Source of the DNA: Acidobacteriota bacterium
GTDB lineage: Bacteria; Zixibacteria; MSB-5A5; GN15; FEB-12
Direction: 5' to 3'
Assembly: GCA_035529075.1 (NCBI GenBank)
Contig: DATKXK010000004.1
Span: 1-55,515 of the forward strand
Length of the DNA: 55,515 nt
The position numbers and the translations under genes are program-made. How positions within the stretch are numbered: position 1 is the stretch's first letter; every line of letters starts with the position of its first letter. Of this stretch, positions 8,906 to 18,806 are shown one piece after another. The notes under the pieces were generated by a model, which worked only from the letters and a program-made list of their open reading frames with translations, ran no database searches and had not been told where the DNA came from.

Positions 8906-9218
8906 CTCCCTTCGTCGGGCGCAAGACCAGTCAGAAATCGGCACAATACGCCGTTGCGCCCGTTTGACCGAAACTTAGTGCATACTTACGCGTCCGATAA
9001 GGTTATCTGTGCCGGTGCCAATTGCGTGCTGCGTACGCAGGAGCCGCCACGGGAACAGAACCGGCGCACAAAAGAGAACACTCCCACCCGGCACAACTTC
9101 TTATCCGGGTAGATAGCGCAGATCCTGCCCTTCAGCGGGACCAATACTCGCGAGCAAACAGGACAAGTAGAGTAGTACCGATGCGGTGGAGCATACATAC
9201 CCCCACCATATCACCTGA

Positions 9219-9246
9219 AATTTAATACTTTCGACGCCATTGTCAA
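9219..9246 (-). promoter_or_regulatory. Sigma70-like promoter of the 5254-8754 gene
   Basis: Minus strand TTGACA (9246-9241), 16 bp, TAAATT (9224-9219). The predicted leader is about 450 nt, again long, and includes the short upstream ORF. The stretch 9247-9444 beyond it shows nothing else I can name. Confidence 0.55.
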
Positions 9247-9444
9247 TGCTTTTGTTTGGTTTGATAGGCCGGGCGGGCGCTCGATCGGGTCCCCGAAAAG
9301 GTCTCCGCGCCTTCAGAAGCGGCATCCCGGCCCGCCCGGAACCAGCGCCGCGATGACCTGCCGGCCTGCGATCCGAACTCACGTGGTTCTTCAGGCCCGG
9401 CCCGCCGCGTCGAAATCGAGCCGGCCGTGCGAGGGGCTAACCCC

Positions 9445-10581
9445 CTACCGGTCACACACTTGGGCGAACACTCGCATGAAGTTCTCGCCCAGAATCTTTC
9501 TGATGTCAGCCTCGGCGTACCCGCGCCGGACGAGTTCGCGCGTGATATTCGGCATCATCGAGCAGTCCGCCAGGTCGATCGGCGGGTGAATTATGCCGTC
9601 GAAATCGGAGCCGAGGCCGACGTATTCCGGACCGACCAAATTGACAATGTAGTCGATGTGATCTGCGACCATGGTCACGGCGGTCGGAACGGACAGCATC
9701 TTCGTACTCCAGGCGTCCAAAAAGGGTGAGAGTTTCTTGAAACGCAGTCTATATGCGTCGTCTTTATGCATGCCGCTCATCAATTCCAGGACGGCTTCGT
9801 ATTCCTCCTCGTGAGCCTCGGTGAAGGCAGTGGACACCAGGAAGAACTCGGGCAGGAGAAAGGCGCCGCAGAAGTTCACGCCGATCATACCGCCGGTGTC
9901 GGCCACGGCCTGAATCTGGTCGTCGCTCAGGTTCCGGTGATGGGGGCAGAGCGCGTGGACGCACGAGTGAGACGCGATAATGGGAGCCTTCGATACCTCG
10001 AGCACCTGCCTGACGGCCTCGAGAGACAGGTGTGAGATATCGACGATCATGCCGAGGCCGTTCATTTCGCGCACAACGTCGCGCCCAAAGTCAGTCAGGC
10101 CGTCGAAGGCCGGTTCGGGGTCGGCCGATGAGATGCACCAGTCGTGCGAGACGGCGTGCACAAGCGTCATGGACCTGACGCCGCGCCGATAGAAGTACTC
10201 CAGGTTGTGCAGGTTACCGGCGATGGCCTGCCCGTTTTCGATTGACAGCACGGCGGCGATGCGGCCCTCGGCGACAGTCCGCCGTGCTTCAGCCGTCGTC
10301 GTGCAGATGGCGACCTCCTGTTCATTTCGGGCGGTGGTGACAACGAGCAAGCCGAGCAGTTCGTCAACCCAGGCGACGGCCTCGTCGGCCGGGATTTGTA
10401 CGGGCAGAAAACAGGCGAAGACCTGGAGGTTGACGCCGCCCTGCTTCAGCCGGGGCAGATCGACGTGGCCGGTCTCGTTTCTTATGGATACGTCGAGGCC
10501 GGTCTTGATAAACAGGAGTGTATCACAGTGAAGGTCCGCGACGAAGGCACGCCGATGAATGTCCAACGGGTCCGCCGGCAT
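9445..10581 (-). CDS. Membrane dipeptidase-like metallopeptidase (peptidase M19)
   Basis: The frame is open further upstream, but homology to the renal dipeptidase family begins at the ATG at 10581 (MPADPLDIHRRAF), giving 378 residues, the usual length. Family zinc ligands are visible in order: the HxD of ADLHCDT near residue 18, the bridging Glu in SIENGQ, His in VDISHLS, His in ASHS, and the late Asp in GLGSDFDGI. M19 enzymes hydrolyse dipeptides, some with D-residues. No signal peptide is seen from this start, so it is probably cytoplasmic. No clear Shine-Dalgarno supports the start, which is the least certain point. It is divergent from the ZIP gene. Confidence 0.88.
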   Translation of the reverse strand: MPADPLDIHRRAFVADLHCDTLLFIKTGLDVSIRNETGHVDLPRLKQGGVNLQVFACFLPVQIPADEAVAWVDELLGLLVVTTARNEQEVAICTTTAEARRTVAEGRIAAVLSIENGQAIAGNLHNLEYFYRRGVRSMTLVHAVSHDWCISSADPEPAFDGLTDFGRDVVREMNGLGMIVDISHLSLEAVRQVLEVSKAPIIASHSCVHALCPHHRNLSDDQIQAVADTGGMIGVNFCGAFLLPEFFLVSTAFTEAHEEEYEAVLELMSGMHKDDAYRLRFKKLSPFLDAWSTKMLSVPTAVTMVADHIDYIVNLVGPEYVGLGSDFDGIIHPPIDLADCSMMPNITRELVRRGYAEADIRKILGENFMRVFAQVCDR

Positions 10582-10758
10582 GCCGTAGTCTACTGATGTG
10601 GCCGAGCGAACGCAAGGGGACTCACCCCTGTGACCGTCTCGAAACCCCGCGGCCGTGGTTTTTCGCAGCGCCGAAGAAAAAAGCTTGTCACGGCGCTTTG
10701 GCTGAGTTCCTTTTGTCCAGGCGATAACCAACGTGGGCAAGCTGATGAGGTGCCGAGT

Positions 10759-11577
10759 ATGGGGATAGTGGACTGGTTTTTGGGTCTGAATCCGATTTTG
10801 CAGGCACTGGCGGCTACTCTGTTTACATGGGCCGCCACCGCGGCGGGTGCCGCCGGCGTATTCCTGGCTCGACAACCCACAAAGCGGGCCATGGACATAA
10901 TGCTCGGATTCGCAGCCGGCATAATGATAGCGGCCAGCTTCTGGTCGCTGCTGGCCCCCGCGATTGAGATGTCCGAGGGAAAGTCACTGCCTGCCTGGAT
11001 GCCTGCCGCCATCGGCTTTCTGGCGGGGGGCGTTTGCCTGCGCGGTGTCGACTGGATACTGCCTCACGTTCACCCGAGAATGCCGGACGGCCGGGTGGAA
11101 GGTGTCTCTACCAGTTGGCAGCGGAGCGTGCTTCTGGTTATGGCGATCACCCTGCACAACGTGCCTGAAGGCTTGGCGGTGGGTGTAGCTTTCGGGGCCG
11201 TTGCAGCCGGTTTGCCGTCGGCGACGCTGACCGGAGCCATTGCTCTGGCCATCGGTATCGCCATACAGAATTTCCCGGAAGGACTGGCCGTTTCAATGCC
11301 GCTGCGGCGGGAGGGTCTGTCTCGGGGGAGATGTTTCTGGTACGGTCAGCTTTCCGGAGTGGTGGAACCGGCGGCGGGCGTCCTCGGCGCCGCCCTGGTA
11401 CTGATAGTGCAACCCATTCTCCCTTATGCACTTGCCTTCGCAGCCGGAGCCATGATATTTGTCGTCGTAGAGGAACTGATTCCGGAATCACAGACCGGCG
11501 GTCACTCCGATGCCGCTACCATGGGAGCCGTGCTCGGATTTACGGTGATGATGGTACTCGACGTCGCCCTGGGATAG
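10759..11577 (+). CDS. ZIP family divalent metal transporter
   Basis: 272 residues from ATG 10759 ([12 protein letters not shown]); an open frame begins earlier, but its extra residues are polar and overlap the divergent dipeptidase promoter region. About eight hydrophobic segments are visible. Both ZIP signatures are present: [10 protein letters not shown] near residue 134 and [15 protein letters not shown] near residue 171. These histidine, asparagine and glutamate residues form the binuclear metal site in the family. A short histidine-poor loop separates the two halves. It probably imports zinc or iron across the inner membrane; the exact metal cannot be told from sequence. Confidence 0.9.
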   Translation: MGIVDWFLGLNPILQALAATLFTWAATAAGAAGVFLARQPTKRAMDIMLGFAAGIMIAASFWSLLAPAIEMSEGKSLPAWMPAAIGFLAGGVCLRGVDWILPHVHPRMPDGRVEGVSTSWQRSVLLVMAITLHNVPEGLAVGVAFGAVAAGLPSATLTGAIALAIGIAIQNFPEGLAVSMPLRREGLSRGRCFWYGQLSGVVEPAAGVLGAALVLIVQPILPYALAFAAGAMIFVVVEELIPESQTGGHSDAATMGAVLGFTVMMVLDVALG

Positions 11578-12072
11578 CCGACCGACCTCGCACGCCCGGC
11601 CCGGTAGCCTCAGCCCGGATCGCCCGGCCGACGGTGGCCGGCGCTGGTTGGCGGCTGAGATTAGTCTCTGCGTTGAAACGATGATGGACAATAGGGATCG
11701 TCACCGCAAGCGGTGGTTTCGGATCAATGCTGTCTGACTGCGGGCTTGGTAGTCACACCACTCGTCATGTCAGTGCCTGCGGCCGCCCGTCTTGACATTC
11801 TGTCCTCAAACCTGGTTGTCGGCCGATGATGTCATTGGATCTTCCTGAGGCGGGGGTGTCCTCTTCACGCCAGGACAGCCCCGCAATGTTCCCGGACATG
11901 ACTCGTCCTTCAAGTTGTACTGACAGAATCTGTCAGTGACGATTTCTTGCTTAACGGGTCTAATGACCTGCCGATAAAAGGGGTGACAATGTCCGACAGG
12001 GGTTTGCGCAACGAGTAGTCTTGCTGCAAAGAACCTGGACACACGACCCTACTGTGTAGGGCAGGCGGCTTA
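11578..12072 (+). other. Intergenic region with a 19 bp perfect palindrome
   Basis: No credible gene. The notable site is ACTGACAGA-A-TCTGTCAGT at 11919-11937, a perfect 9+1+9 inverted repeat about 135 bp before the histidine kinase start. It could be an operator for a dimeric regulator. I see no convincing promoter pair next to it. Confidence 0.4.
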
Positions 12073-14328
12073 ATGGGTAACTGGAGATTTGCAAGCACAC
12101 CTCCCCAGGACGCTCGTTCTCAAGGGGGCATGAAGCGTTGGACAGCGGCGGCGCCGCTGGTCACGATGTTACTGACCCTGGCCATTACGAGTCTCCTCGT
12201 GTATGACCACCTGGCGCATCACTCCGAGCTGAAAAGACAACTCCTGCTCGAGAAGTCTGCCAGGCTGGACGATACGTGCGAGCACGTGCGAGGGTTCTTC
12301 AACGGCATTCATACCGTGCTGTCGTTCATCAGCCACGACGCAGGCGTGACAACGTCCGGATTTCATTCTTATCCGCTGGTTGAGGATATCGCAGCCGGAC
12401 CTCTGAAGCGAGGCGAGTTGAAGGGGTTGTACGTCCTTGAAAATCAACCGGACTGGACTCTGCGGCCGCTCGTGCCCGTCGGAGACAGTATCCATAACGG
12501 CTCAGAGATTGCGGATCTCGGGTGCGTGCGATCTGCTCTCGAAATGCAGAGAAGCTCGTTTGACCGCAATCCGGACCTCAGGGGGCTTTTGAGCGATCCC
12601 GTTTTCCGGAATGTCGGTCCGGAGTGCGTGCTTTACTCGGTGCCGGTCAGGTCAGGGGGGAAACTGGACGGTATGATTGTCGGTGTGGTTCCGACCGGCA
12701 GTCTCGCCGCAGAACTGCAGAGCAACGACTACCGGCCCTCGGTTCTCCTGGCCGGTGAAGGCGGTACGATTGTAAGTTGCGGTGAAGGTTCGGAGGCCAT
12801 GTATGACTGGTTCAACTCGCGGTTCCGCCAGCATGGGGTGGCCTCCGTCTTTGCCGACCGTCCCGCCGCGTTCAGGATCGGGTCGGGGATGATACTGTGG
12901 AGGACGGCCACTCTGCCCTCCGGGCAGCCGCTGTGGCTGGCCGTGCAATACCATGAGTCGGTGCTCCTGGAACAGGGTGGGTATCTTCATCACTGGGTAA
13001 TTCCAATAGCAGGACTTGCAACCGCTCTGGTCCTGGCACTGATGGCCGGCCTGGTGCTCCTCAGGCGCGGTGATACGCGCCGGTTCGTCCGTGAACGTCA
13101 GTGCGCCGAAGCACAACGTCAGAAGCTCCAGCAGGAGCTCGAGCGCTCGCGCAGAATGGAGTCGGTTGGGCTGCTGGCGGGCGGGGTGGCGCATGACCTG
13201 AACAACATGATCGGCCCGCTGGTTGCATACCCGGAACTCATACTCTCGGAGCTTCCTGACGACAGTCCCGTTCGCCGTGACCTTGAGATTATCGGTAAGT
13301 CCGCCAGGCGGGCAGCCGAGGTCGTTCAGGACCTGCTGGCGATGGCGCGCCGCGGCCGCTACGAAATGAGACCGGTCAACCTGAACGAGCTTGTCGAGGA
13401 ATACCTTGATTCGGCCGGTTTTCGGGACCAGAGATCGCGGCATCCGGCGGTCGCGGTGAATACTCCCCTGGATCACTCGATTGCCAACGTCATGGGGTCA
13501 CCGGCTCACCTTTCCAAGGTAGTCATGAATCTGGTGATTAACGCATACGACGCCATGCCGGACGGCGGCACGCTTAACATCAGCACCGGGCAGGCCTATC
13601 TCGACCGACTCCAGAGCGGGTATGACCAGATTGACAAGGGTGAATACGTGCTGCTGACCGTGACTGACAGCGGGATTGGCATCAACCCGCAGGACATTCC
13701 GAACGTCTTCGAACCCTATTATTCCAAGAAGAAGATGGGACGAAGCGGCAGCGGGCTTGGGCTGGCCGTGGTGTACGGCATTCTGAAAGATCACGAGGGC
13801 TATTACGACGTTCGTTCGGAGGTCGGCACGGGCAGCGATTTCACCATGTATTTCCCGATTACACATGTGGCCGCGGACCAGGCTGCCCGGGCCGAGGCCC
13901 GCACCGGCACAGAGTCCATTCTCGTGGTGGACGACGTCCCCGAACAGCTTGAGTTGACCTGTCGACTGCTCTCCGGCCTTGGCTACGTGGTCGAAGGTGT
14001 CGGCACCGGGAGGGAGGCCGCAGCCTGCGTGCAACGGACGCCGCCTGATCTGGTGGTCCTCGACATGATTCTTGAGAAAGACTTTGACGGTCTGGATGCG
14101 TACCGGGAGATGGCAAAATATCATCCCGGCCAAAAGGCCGTCGTCGTCAGCGGGTTCACGGCCACCAGGCGGGTGCAGCAACTCCTGGCCCAGTGTGCCG
14201 GTCAGTTCCTGGAGAAGCCGTTCACCCGCGAAATGCTCGGTGAGGCGGTGAGACTCGAACTGGATCGCACTTGCCCCGAAGCGGTGGCGCCACAGGATCG
14301 AGGGGCCGTGCCGGACCGGCAGACATGA
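12073..14328 (+). CDS. Hybrid sensor histidine kinase with C-terminal receiver domain
   Basis: About 751 residues; the start may be ATG 12073 or ATG 12130 (MKRWTAAAP), and neither has an ideal ribosome site. A membrane helix near residues 25-45 and a second near 312-335 (IAGLATALVLALMAGLVLL) bracket a periplasmic sensor of about 265 residues, probably Cache-like. Then come a coiled coil and the HisKA motif with phosphorylated His in GGVAHDLNNMIGP near residue 373. The ATPase domain follows with N box (NLVINAYDAMP), G1 (DSGIGI) and G2 (GSGLGLAVV). The receiver domain has the acidic pair VVDDV, phospho-acceptor Asp in VVLDMI and conserved Lys in LEKPF. No DNA-binding partner is adjacent. The downstream electron-transfer operon may be a target, but that is speculation. 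Confidence 0.9.
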   Translation: MGNWRFASTPPQDARSQGGMKRWTAAAPLVTMLLTLAITSLLVYDHLAHHSELKRQLLLEKSARLDDTCEHVRGFFNGIHTVLSFISHDAGVTTSGFHSYPLVEDIAAGPLKRGELKGLYVLENQPDWTLRPLVPVGDSIHNGSEIADLGCVRSALEMQRSSFDRNPDLRGLLSDPVFRNVGPECVLYSVPVRSGGKLDGMIVGVVPTGSLAAELQSNDYRPSVLLAGEGGTIVSCGEGSEAMYDWFNSRFRQHGVASVFADRPAAFRIGSGMILWRTATLPSGQPLWLAVQYHESVLLEQGGYLHHWVIPIAGLATALVLALMAGLVLLRRGDTRRFVRERQCAEAQRQKLQQELERSRRMESVGLLAGGVAHDLNNMIGPLVAYPELILSELPDDSPVRRDLEIIGKSARRAAEVVQDLLAMARRGRYEMRPVNLNELVEEYLDSAGFRDQRSRHPAVAVNTPLDHSIANVMGSPAHLSKVVMNLVINAYDAMPDGGTLNISTGQAYLDRLQSGYDQIDKGEYVLLTVTDSGIGINPQDIPNVFEPYYSKKKMGRSGSGLGLAVVYGILKDHEGYYDVRSEVGTGSDFTMYFPITHVAADQAARAEARTGTESILVVDDVPEQLELTCRLLSGLGYVVEGVGTGREAAACVQRTPPDLVVLDMILEKDFDGLDAYREMAKYHPGQKAVVVSGFTATRRVQQLLAQCAGQFLEKPFTREMLGEAVRLELDRTCPEAVAPQDRGAVPDRQT

Positions 14329-14773
14329 TCCCGTCCAGAGCCGTTTCCATCTGTTACCCCATTCATCCTGATCGCAAGTCCAGCCGAGCCTGCTACCGGG
14401 GATATTTACTCTTGACAATGGTCACGGTAGACGCCGACATTTAAGCAGCCCCGGCAATCCCGACATCACACGAGCAAACTCCGACTTAGACGTGCCGACC
14501 CGCAGCCGTAACAGGGCTGCTGATGAGATGAGCCCAGGTCGGAAACCTGACAATTGCCGCCGAAGGTAAGGGGACAGTGTGACGGAGTATGATAGCAGCC
14601 GGCTTCTGGCTCCCGTTCTAATTCGAAGATTTGCAATAGATTAAGCGGGCCGAGCTCGGTTGCAGCCGTAATCGAGGGCTTACGGGACAAAATCTACAGT
14701 TTTAATATTGTTTTTTTTCCGAGACGGTCGATAAGCATACCACGACCAAATGCACAGCATTTACGGGGAGAAT
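14329..14773 (+). other. Intergenic region before the electron-conduit operon
   Basis: About 445 bp without a believable gene. It contains inverted repeats (GGGCT/AGCCC at 14514-14535 and CAGG/CCTG at 14535-14549), and an A/T-rich stretch at 14700-14720 that may hold the operon promoter. No clear -35/-10 or sigma54 pair could be assigned. Confidence 0.3.
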
Positions 14774-15724
14774 ATGAATCGAGGGGACCGAAACAAGAGG
14801 CATGCGTCGGGCTGGATGGTCGTACTGACCGCTTTTCTGGTCTGGACCTTCCAGGTCTGGGCGGGAGTTCCGGAGCCGGACGACGAGACGTGTCTGACCT
14901 GCCACGCTACCTATGGCGAATCGCTCAGACCTGGACCTCACCGGCTAAGCTCGCAGTCGACAGAGGCCAGGGTACAGGTGGCGTGTGTGAACTGTCATGA
15001 GGGCGGCGAAGTGCACGCTGAAGATCCGTCGGTGGAGAACATTTCCAATCCGATCCGCCAGATCGGATTAGAGGTGGAGAAAGTTTGCACTGAGTGCCAT
15101 CAGGCGCACGGGCAGGCGGGCGTTTTCGGTCTGGACCCGCACGCGGGTCCGGACCTGTCATGTACGGCCTGCCACTCGGTGCACGGCGGCCTGGCGGGCC
15201 TGCTGGTCGACGAGGAGGCCCGGTTCTGCAAAGATTGCCATGTTAGCGTCGGCAACCAGTTCCAACGGCGGTCGAATCATCCCCTGACGGACGGGAACAT
15301 CTCCTGCCTGGACTGCCACGACTTTGTCGGCCGGAACGAGCCGGACTACGGGCACGGCGGAAACGTCAACTGCTATCGGTGTCATCCTGAGCAGAGCGGG
15401 CCGTACCTTTGGGAGCACGAGGCCGGAAGCTCCTTTACGACGGAGGGCGGGGGCTGTGTAGCCTGTCATTCGCCGCACGGCAGTTCGAACGAGCGGCTGC
15501 TCGATCAGCCCGGCTCCGCGCTCTGCCGGCAGTGTCACCTCGTGGGCCCCCTGCATGCGCAGACGGCGCACGGCGGGCAATACGCCGGATTTAGTTGCGT
15601 GGATTGCCATAGTGAAGTTCACGGGTCGAATGAGCCGAAGAATGCCTATCTGCTCGACCCGTTCCTGGGATTGAAACTCGGCGGCAGCCAGACCTCGTGT
15701 TTCTGCCACCACGTCAGCAAGTAG
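14774..15724 (+). CDS. Decaheme c-type cytochrome, DmsE/MtrA-like, periplasmic
   Basis: 316 residues from ATG 14774, which has GGGGAG five bases upstream. An N-terminal hydrophobic export signal (residues 14-30, WMVVLTAFLVWTF) precedes ten CXXCH heme sites: CLTCH, CVNCH, CTECH, CTACH, CKDCH, CLDCH, CYRCH, CVACH, CRQCH and CVDCH. Their even spacing with many distal histidines is typical of DmsE/MtrA decahemes that sit inside an outer-membrane porin. A terminal CFCHH is not a normal site. The gene is 11 bp upstream of the porin gene, so both are surely co-transcribed. Direction of electron flow, outward to minerals or inward, cannot be read from sequence. Confidence 0.9.
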   Translation: MNRGDRNKRHASGWMVVLTAFLVWTFQVWAGVPEPDDETCLTCHATYGESLRPGPHRLSSQSTEARVQVACVNCHEGGEVHAEDPSVENISNPIRQIGLEVEKVCTECHQAHGQAGVFGLDPHAGPDLSCTACHSVHGGLAGLLVDEEARFCKDCHVSVGNQFQRRSNHPLTDGNISCLDCHDFVGRNEPDYGHGGNVNCYRCHPEQSGPYLWEHEAGSSFTTEGGGCVACHSPHGSSNERLLDQPGSALCRQCHLVGPLHAQTAHGGQYAGFSCVDCHSEVHGSNEPKNAYLLDPFLGLKLGGSQTSCFCHHVSK

Positions 15725-15735
15725 GGGGATGAGCC

Positions 15736-17301
15736 ATGAGTTTGAAAGCAGCAGGCAGACTGACCGTGGTGCTCGCCATCGTTGCCGGCCTGGGCGCTGC
15801 CGCGGCTGGTTCTGAATACGGTGGAAATGTCCGGGTGGGGTTCGTGCTCGTTGACGATGAAGGCAATCGAGGCGTAAATCAACCCACCTACAATCTCTAT
15901 GAGGGACTGTCGTTGTCCCTGGAGAAGTTCCGGTATCAGTTCGACAACGGCACCCGCGTTTTCGGCACCCTGAAAAACCTGACCCTGAACAACCGCAATC
16001 TCTACGCCGGAATATCGCGCCCCGGGGTGTACGGGGTCACGGTCAGGAATGACCAGTACCGGCGCACGTACAGTTTTGAAGGCGATCGCTTCACCCGGCG
16101 GCGTCGCGGCGGGGCCGCGTTCTGGGTCGAGCCGCATCGATACGTCAGGTTGTTCGGAGGTATCGACCGCATCTGCAGGAAAGGCGACCTGGTTGAGCTG
16201 GCGGCCGCGAGCGGTGTCCCGGCAGCCCGCGGCATCGATTACGTGCAGACGCAGTTCAACGCCGGTTTCCGATTCCGGCAAGGGCGCAGGATGGCCCAGT
16301 TTGAGTACCGGGGATCGGACTTCAACGATGACACCAATGCTACGAACGACCGGCTGTCCAAGCGGCTCAGGGTGACGGCCGCGGCTCCGGTGCCGTCATA
16401 CGAAAACGTGCTTCTCAACGTCGGCTTTCAGCATTACCGGAAGGAAATCACCGAGCGGCAGGATACGCTGACGGCTAATACGATCTGGGGCGGTGCCCGC
16501 TTTTACTACGGCGAGGGCTACAGCCTCCGCTACAGTTTTGCGTTTGACCGGGCGCGGCGGACCGGCGACCTCTCGGCCACCGACAATATCTCCCATGCCG
16601 TTTATGCCGGCAAAGTGTGGCCCCGTCAGGGCGGATTCTCCGCCGGATATCGCGTGGCCGTTAACGACGACGTGCGCGACGAGATCTCGACCAACGGGTA
16701 CTCTTTTTCGGGGTGGTACAACGTCCTGCCGGAACTGACCGTCAAGGCCGGATACGGGGCCCAGAGCAGGAACGTCGAGGAAGGTCGTACGCTGACCGGC
16801 GACGAGGATTTTTCGCGCTACCGGGGGTCGCTGCGTTACCGGTTTGAATACGGCACCGCTCAGGTGCAGGTCGAGAACAGGAAGACGCAGAACGATGACA
16901 TCGGCAGCAGCGCCGGGTTCATCAGGGCCGCGTCACAACTCACGCTGGTGTGGTCCCGGTACGGGCAGTTGCAGGCTGCGTACATGTACTACGACGGAGA
17001 GTGTGAAAACGCCGGCGGCAAGTTCAGTTTCAGCGAGCACGTGATCGACGGCGAAGTGCTGTCGACCTGGTACCGTCACCTGCAGGGCGGGATCGGCGGA
17101 ACGTACCTGCGCAGCCGGCAGGATCTTGACGTCGAGAGCTACTCGGTGCGGTTCACGGCCAGGTTCACGTTCGCCGGCGATCACAAGCTGGAGGTCATCT
17201 ACAGCGCTTTCAACTTCGATGATCTGGCTGATCCCTCACCCGTCTACACGCAGTATTACACGGCCAACGTAGTTGAGGTCAACCTGATCAAGGAACTCTG
17301 A
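15736..17301 (+). CDS. Outer-membrane beta-barrel porin of an electron conduit (MtrB/OmbB-like role)
   Basis: 521 residues starting at ATG 15736 behind GGGGGATGAG. A signal peptide covers residues 1-25 (LTVVLAIVAGLGAAAAG). The rest alternates hydrophobic and polar residues with many Tyr/Arg/Gly strands, as in a large barrel of some 20 or more strands, and the protein ends in a hydrophobic residue (KEL). No heme motifs. Its place between a periplasmic decaheme and a multiheme lipoprotein is the porin-cytochrome layout known from Geobacter (OmaB-OmbB-OmcB) and Shewanella (MtrA-MtrB-MtrC). Primary sequence similarity to MtrB is not obvious to me, so the call rests on fold pattern and context. 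Confidence 0.8.
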   Translation: MSLKAAGRLTVVLAIVAGLGAAAAGSEYGGNVRVGFVLVDDEGNRGVNQPTYNLYEGLSLSLEKFRYQFDNGTRVFGTLKNLTLNNRNLYAGISRPGVYGVTVRNDQYRRTYSFEGDRFTRRRRGGAAFWVEPHRYVRLFGGIDRICRKGDLVELAAASGVPAARGIDYVQTQFNAGFRFRQGRRMAQFEYRGSDFNDDTNATNDRLSKRLRVTAAAPVPSYENVLLNVGFQHYRKEITERQDTLTANTIWGGARFYYGEGYSLRYSFAFDRARRTGDLSATDNISHAVYAGKVWPRQGGFSAGYRVAVNDDVRDEISTNGYSFSGWYNVLPELTVKAGYGAQSRNVEEGRTLTGDEDFSRYRGSLRYRFEYGTAQVQVENRKTQNDDIGSSAGFIRAASQLTLVWSRYGQLQAAYMYYDGECENAGGKFSFSEHVIDGEVLSTWYRHLQGGIGGTYLRSRQDLDVESYSVRFTARFTFAGDHKLEVIYSAFNFDDLADPSPVYTQYYTANVVEVNLIKEL

Positions 17302-17389
17302 CAGACTCGGGCCGAACGGCCACGGGATAGACGCGAAGACAAGGGAAACGGGTTTTGAAAGAGAATAAGCACTGCCAAGGGAGGAAATA

Positions 17390-18499
17390 ATGAGAGGAAT
17401 CAAGCTGATGCTGCTGGCCCTCGCGGCACTTGCGCTTGTCTGGGCCGGGTGCGACCGGGAAATCACCGGCGACGTTCAACTGGCGGATACCGGTTCCACC
17501 GGCTGTTTCAGCTGTCACAGCGACAAGGACGTTGTGCTCAAGGTCGCCCAGGAACAGTACAAGCACTCGCAGCACGCCACCGGTGAGAACACCAATCGGA
17601 ATCGCCTGTATTCGTCGAGCTACGGCAGTTGTGAAAAGTGCCACACCCATCAGGGGTTCGTGGCCGAAGTGACGGGTGAGGACGCCAGCGGTGACTACTT
17701 CACGCGGATCGATTGCTTCACCTGCCACCAGCCGCATTCCAGCGGGGCCTTCGGGCTGCGTCTCGAGGCCGCGGCGACGCTGGCCGACAAGGTGACGACG
17801 TACGATCGGGGTTCGTCCAATCTCTGTGCCGCCTGCCACCAGGGACGGCGCGACGCGGCGACCTACGTCGTTGACAGTGTCATGCTCACTTCCCGCTGGA
17901 GTCCCCACTACAGTGTCCAGAGTGACATGCTGCTCGGTGTCAACGCGTACGAGTATGACGGGTACGCTTACAGGAACTCCTGGCACAGCACCGGGGTCAC
18001 GGAAGGCTGCGTGGAATGTCACATGCGGACCGCCTCCGTGCACGCCTCGGTCGGCGGCCATAGCTGGAACGTGGCCAACCACGAGCGCCATATTGAAAAC
18101 CTGACCGGCTGCAACCGGGATGGTTGCCACGTGGACCCGCCCCTCGATTCGCTTAACCGGCTGGCCTTCGCCGACTACGACGGAGATACCGAAATAGAGA
18201 CTGTGCGTGACGAAATCACCGGCTTGCTCGACAGCCTGAAGTTCCTGCTGCTTGACGCAGGCCTCGTGGACACGACCGATGAAGGTGAAGTAGAGCCAAA
18301 GGACTCGCTGATCGTTCCGGATGCCGACTCCGCCGGCGCCGTTTACAACTACCTGTTCGTCCTGGACGACGGCTCGATGGGTGTGCACAACACCAACTAT
18401 GTTCTGGACCTTCTGCAATCGGCGATCAATTACATTGCAACCGGCGACCCGAGCGGCCTGCCTGCCAACAGGCGATCCTCCTTCGCGACTTCGCGTTAG
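17390..18499 (+). CDS. Multiheme cytochrome c lipoprotein, probable outer-membrane partner of the conduit
   Basis: 369 residues, start ATG 17390 after AGGGAGG. The N-terminus is a lipoprotein signal with lipobox LVWAGC, Cys near residue 22. Five standard heme sites follow (CFSCH, CEKCH, CFTCH, CAACH, CVECH), plus one wider site CNRDGCH (CX4CH) near residue 242. The last 120 residues lack heme motifs. The wide site resembles those attached by specialised systems in other multiheme proteins, or it may be empty. As the third gene it would be the exposed acceptor/donor. It has fewer hemes than OmcB or MtrC, so it may represent a smaller conduit type. Confidence 0.87.
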   Translation: MRGIKLMLLALAALALVWAGCDREITGDVQLADTGSTGCFSCHSDKDVVLKVAQEQYKHSQHATGENTNRNRLYSSSYGSCEKCHTHQGFVAEVTGEDASGDYFTRIDCFTCHQPHSSGAFGLRLEAAATLADKVTTYDRGSSNLCAACHQGRRDAATYVVDSVMLTSRWSPHYSVQSDMLLGVNAYEYDGYAYRNSWHSTGVTEGCVECHMRTASVHASVGGHSWNVANHERHIENLTGCNRDGCHVDPPLDSLNRLAFADYDGDTEIETVRDEITGLLDSLKFLLLDAGLVDTTDEGEVEPKDSLIVPDADSAGAVYNYLFVLDDGSMGVHNTNYVLDLLQSAINYIATGDPSGLPANRRSSFATSR

Positions 18500-18523
18500 C
18501 GCCCGGGACGCGCGTCTTTTCAG

Positions 18524-18548
18524 CCCCCTCCCCGGGAGGGGGTTTTTT
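18524..18548 (+). terminator. Intrinsic terminator of the cytochrome operon
   Basis: CCCCCTCCC pairs with GGGAGGGGG and is followed by six T, 25 bp past the stop of the lipoprotein cytochrome gene. Confidence 0.85.
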
Positions 18549-18623
18549 CTTATGCGGCTGCGGATCTTGCGCTCGCCAGTCGCGTGACCAACCCCGTCGA
18601 CGTCCTGTCACCAGCAACTGTGC

Positions 18624-18652
18624 TTGACAAAGTAACGCGGGCTGAGTAATTT
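18624..18652 (+). promoter_or_regulatory. Sigma70-like promoter of the first glycine-rich lipoprotein
   Basis: TTGACA (18624-18629), 17 bp, TAATTT (18647-18652). The leader is about 150 nt and ends in a strong GTAGGAGGTAAG ribosome site before ATG 18807. Confidence 0.6.
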
Positions 18653-18806
18653 CAATCAGCAACAGACTCTTTGCAATTATCATCGGAGGTTCACCATTCC
18701 GAGATCGCGTATCGGCGCGATCACTGATGGTTGAGCAATGACACCAGGGAGGAGCCTGGCTCGATTCCCAAGCTTCCCGTCCCGATTCCCGTAGGAGGTA
18801 AGTTCC

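Noticed and set aside
10582-10875. N-terminal extension of the dipeptidase
   Set aside because: About 98 extra codons are low-complexity and basic, unlike the family, and would overlap the start region of the divergent ZIP gene.
14515-14552. CTGATGA ... GGAAAC arrangement resembling a hammerhead ribozyme core
   Set aside because: The segment between the two motifs cannot form a proper stem II (the closing G-C pair is absent), and no stem III with a cleavage site follows.
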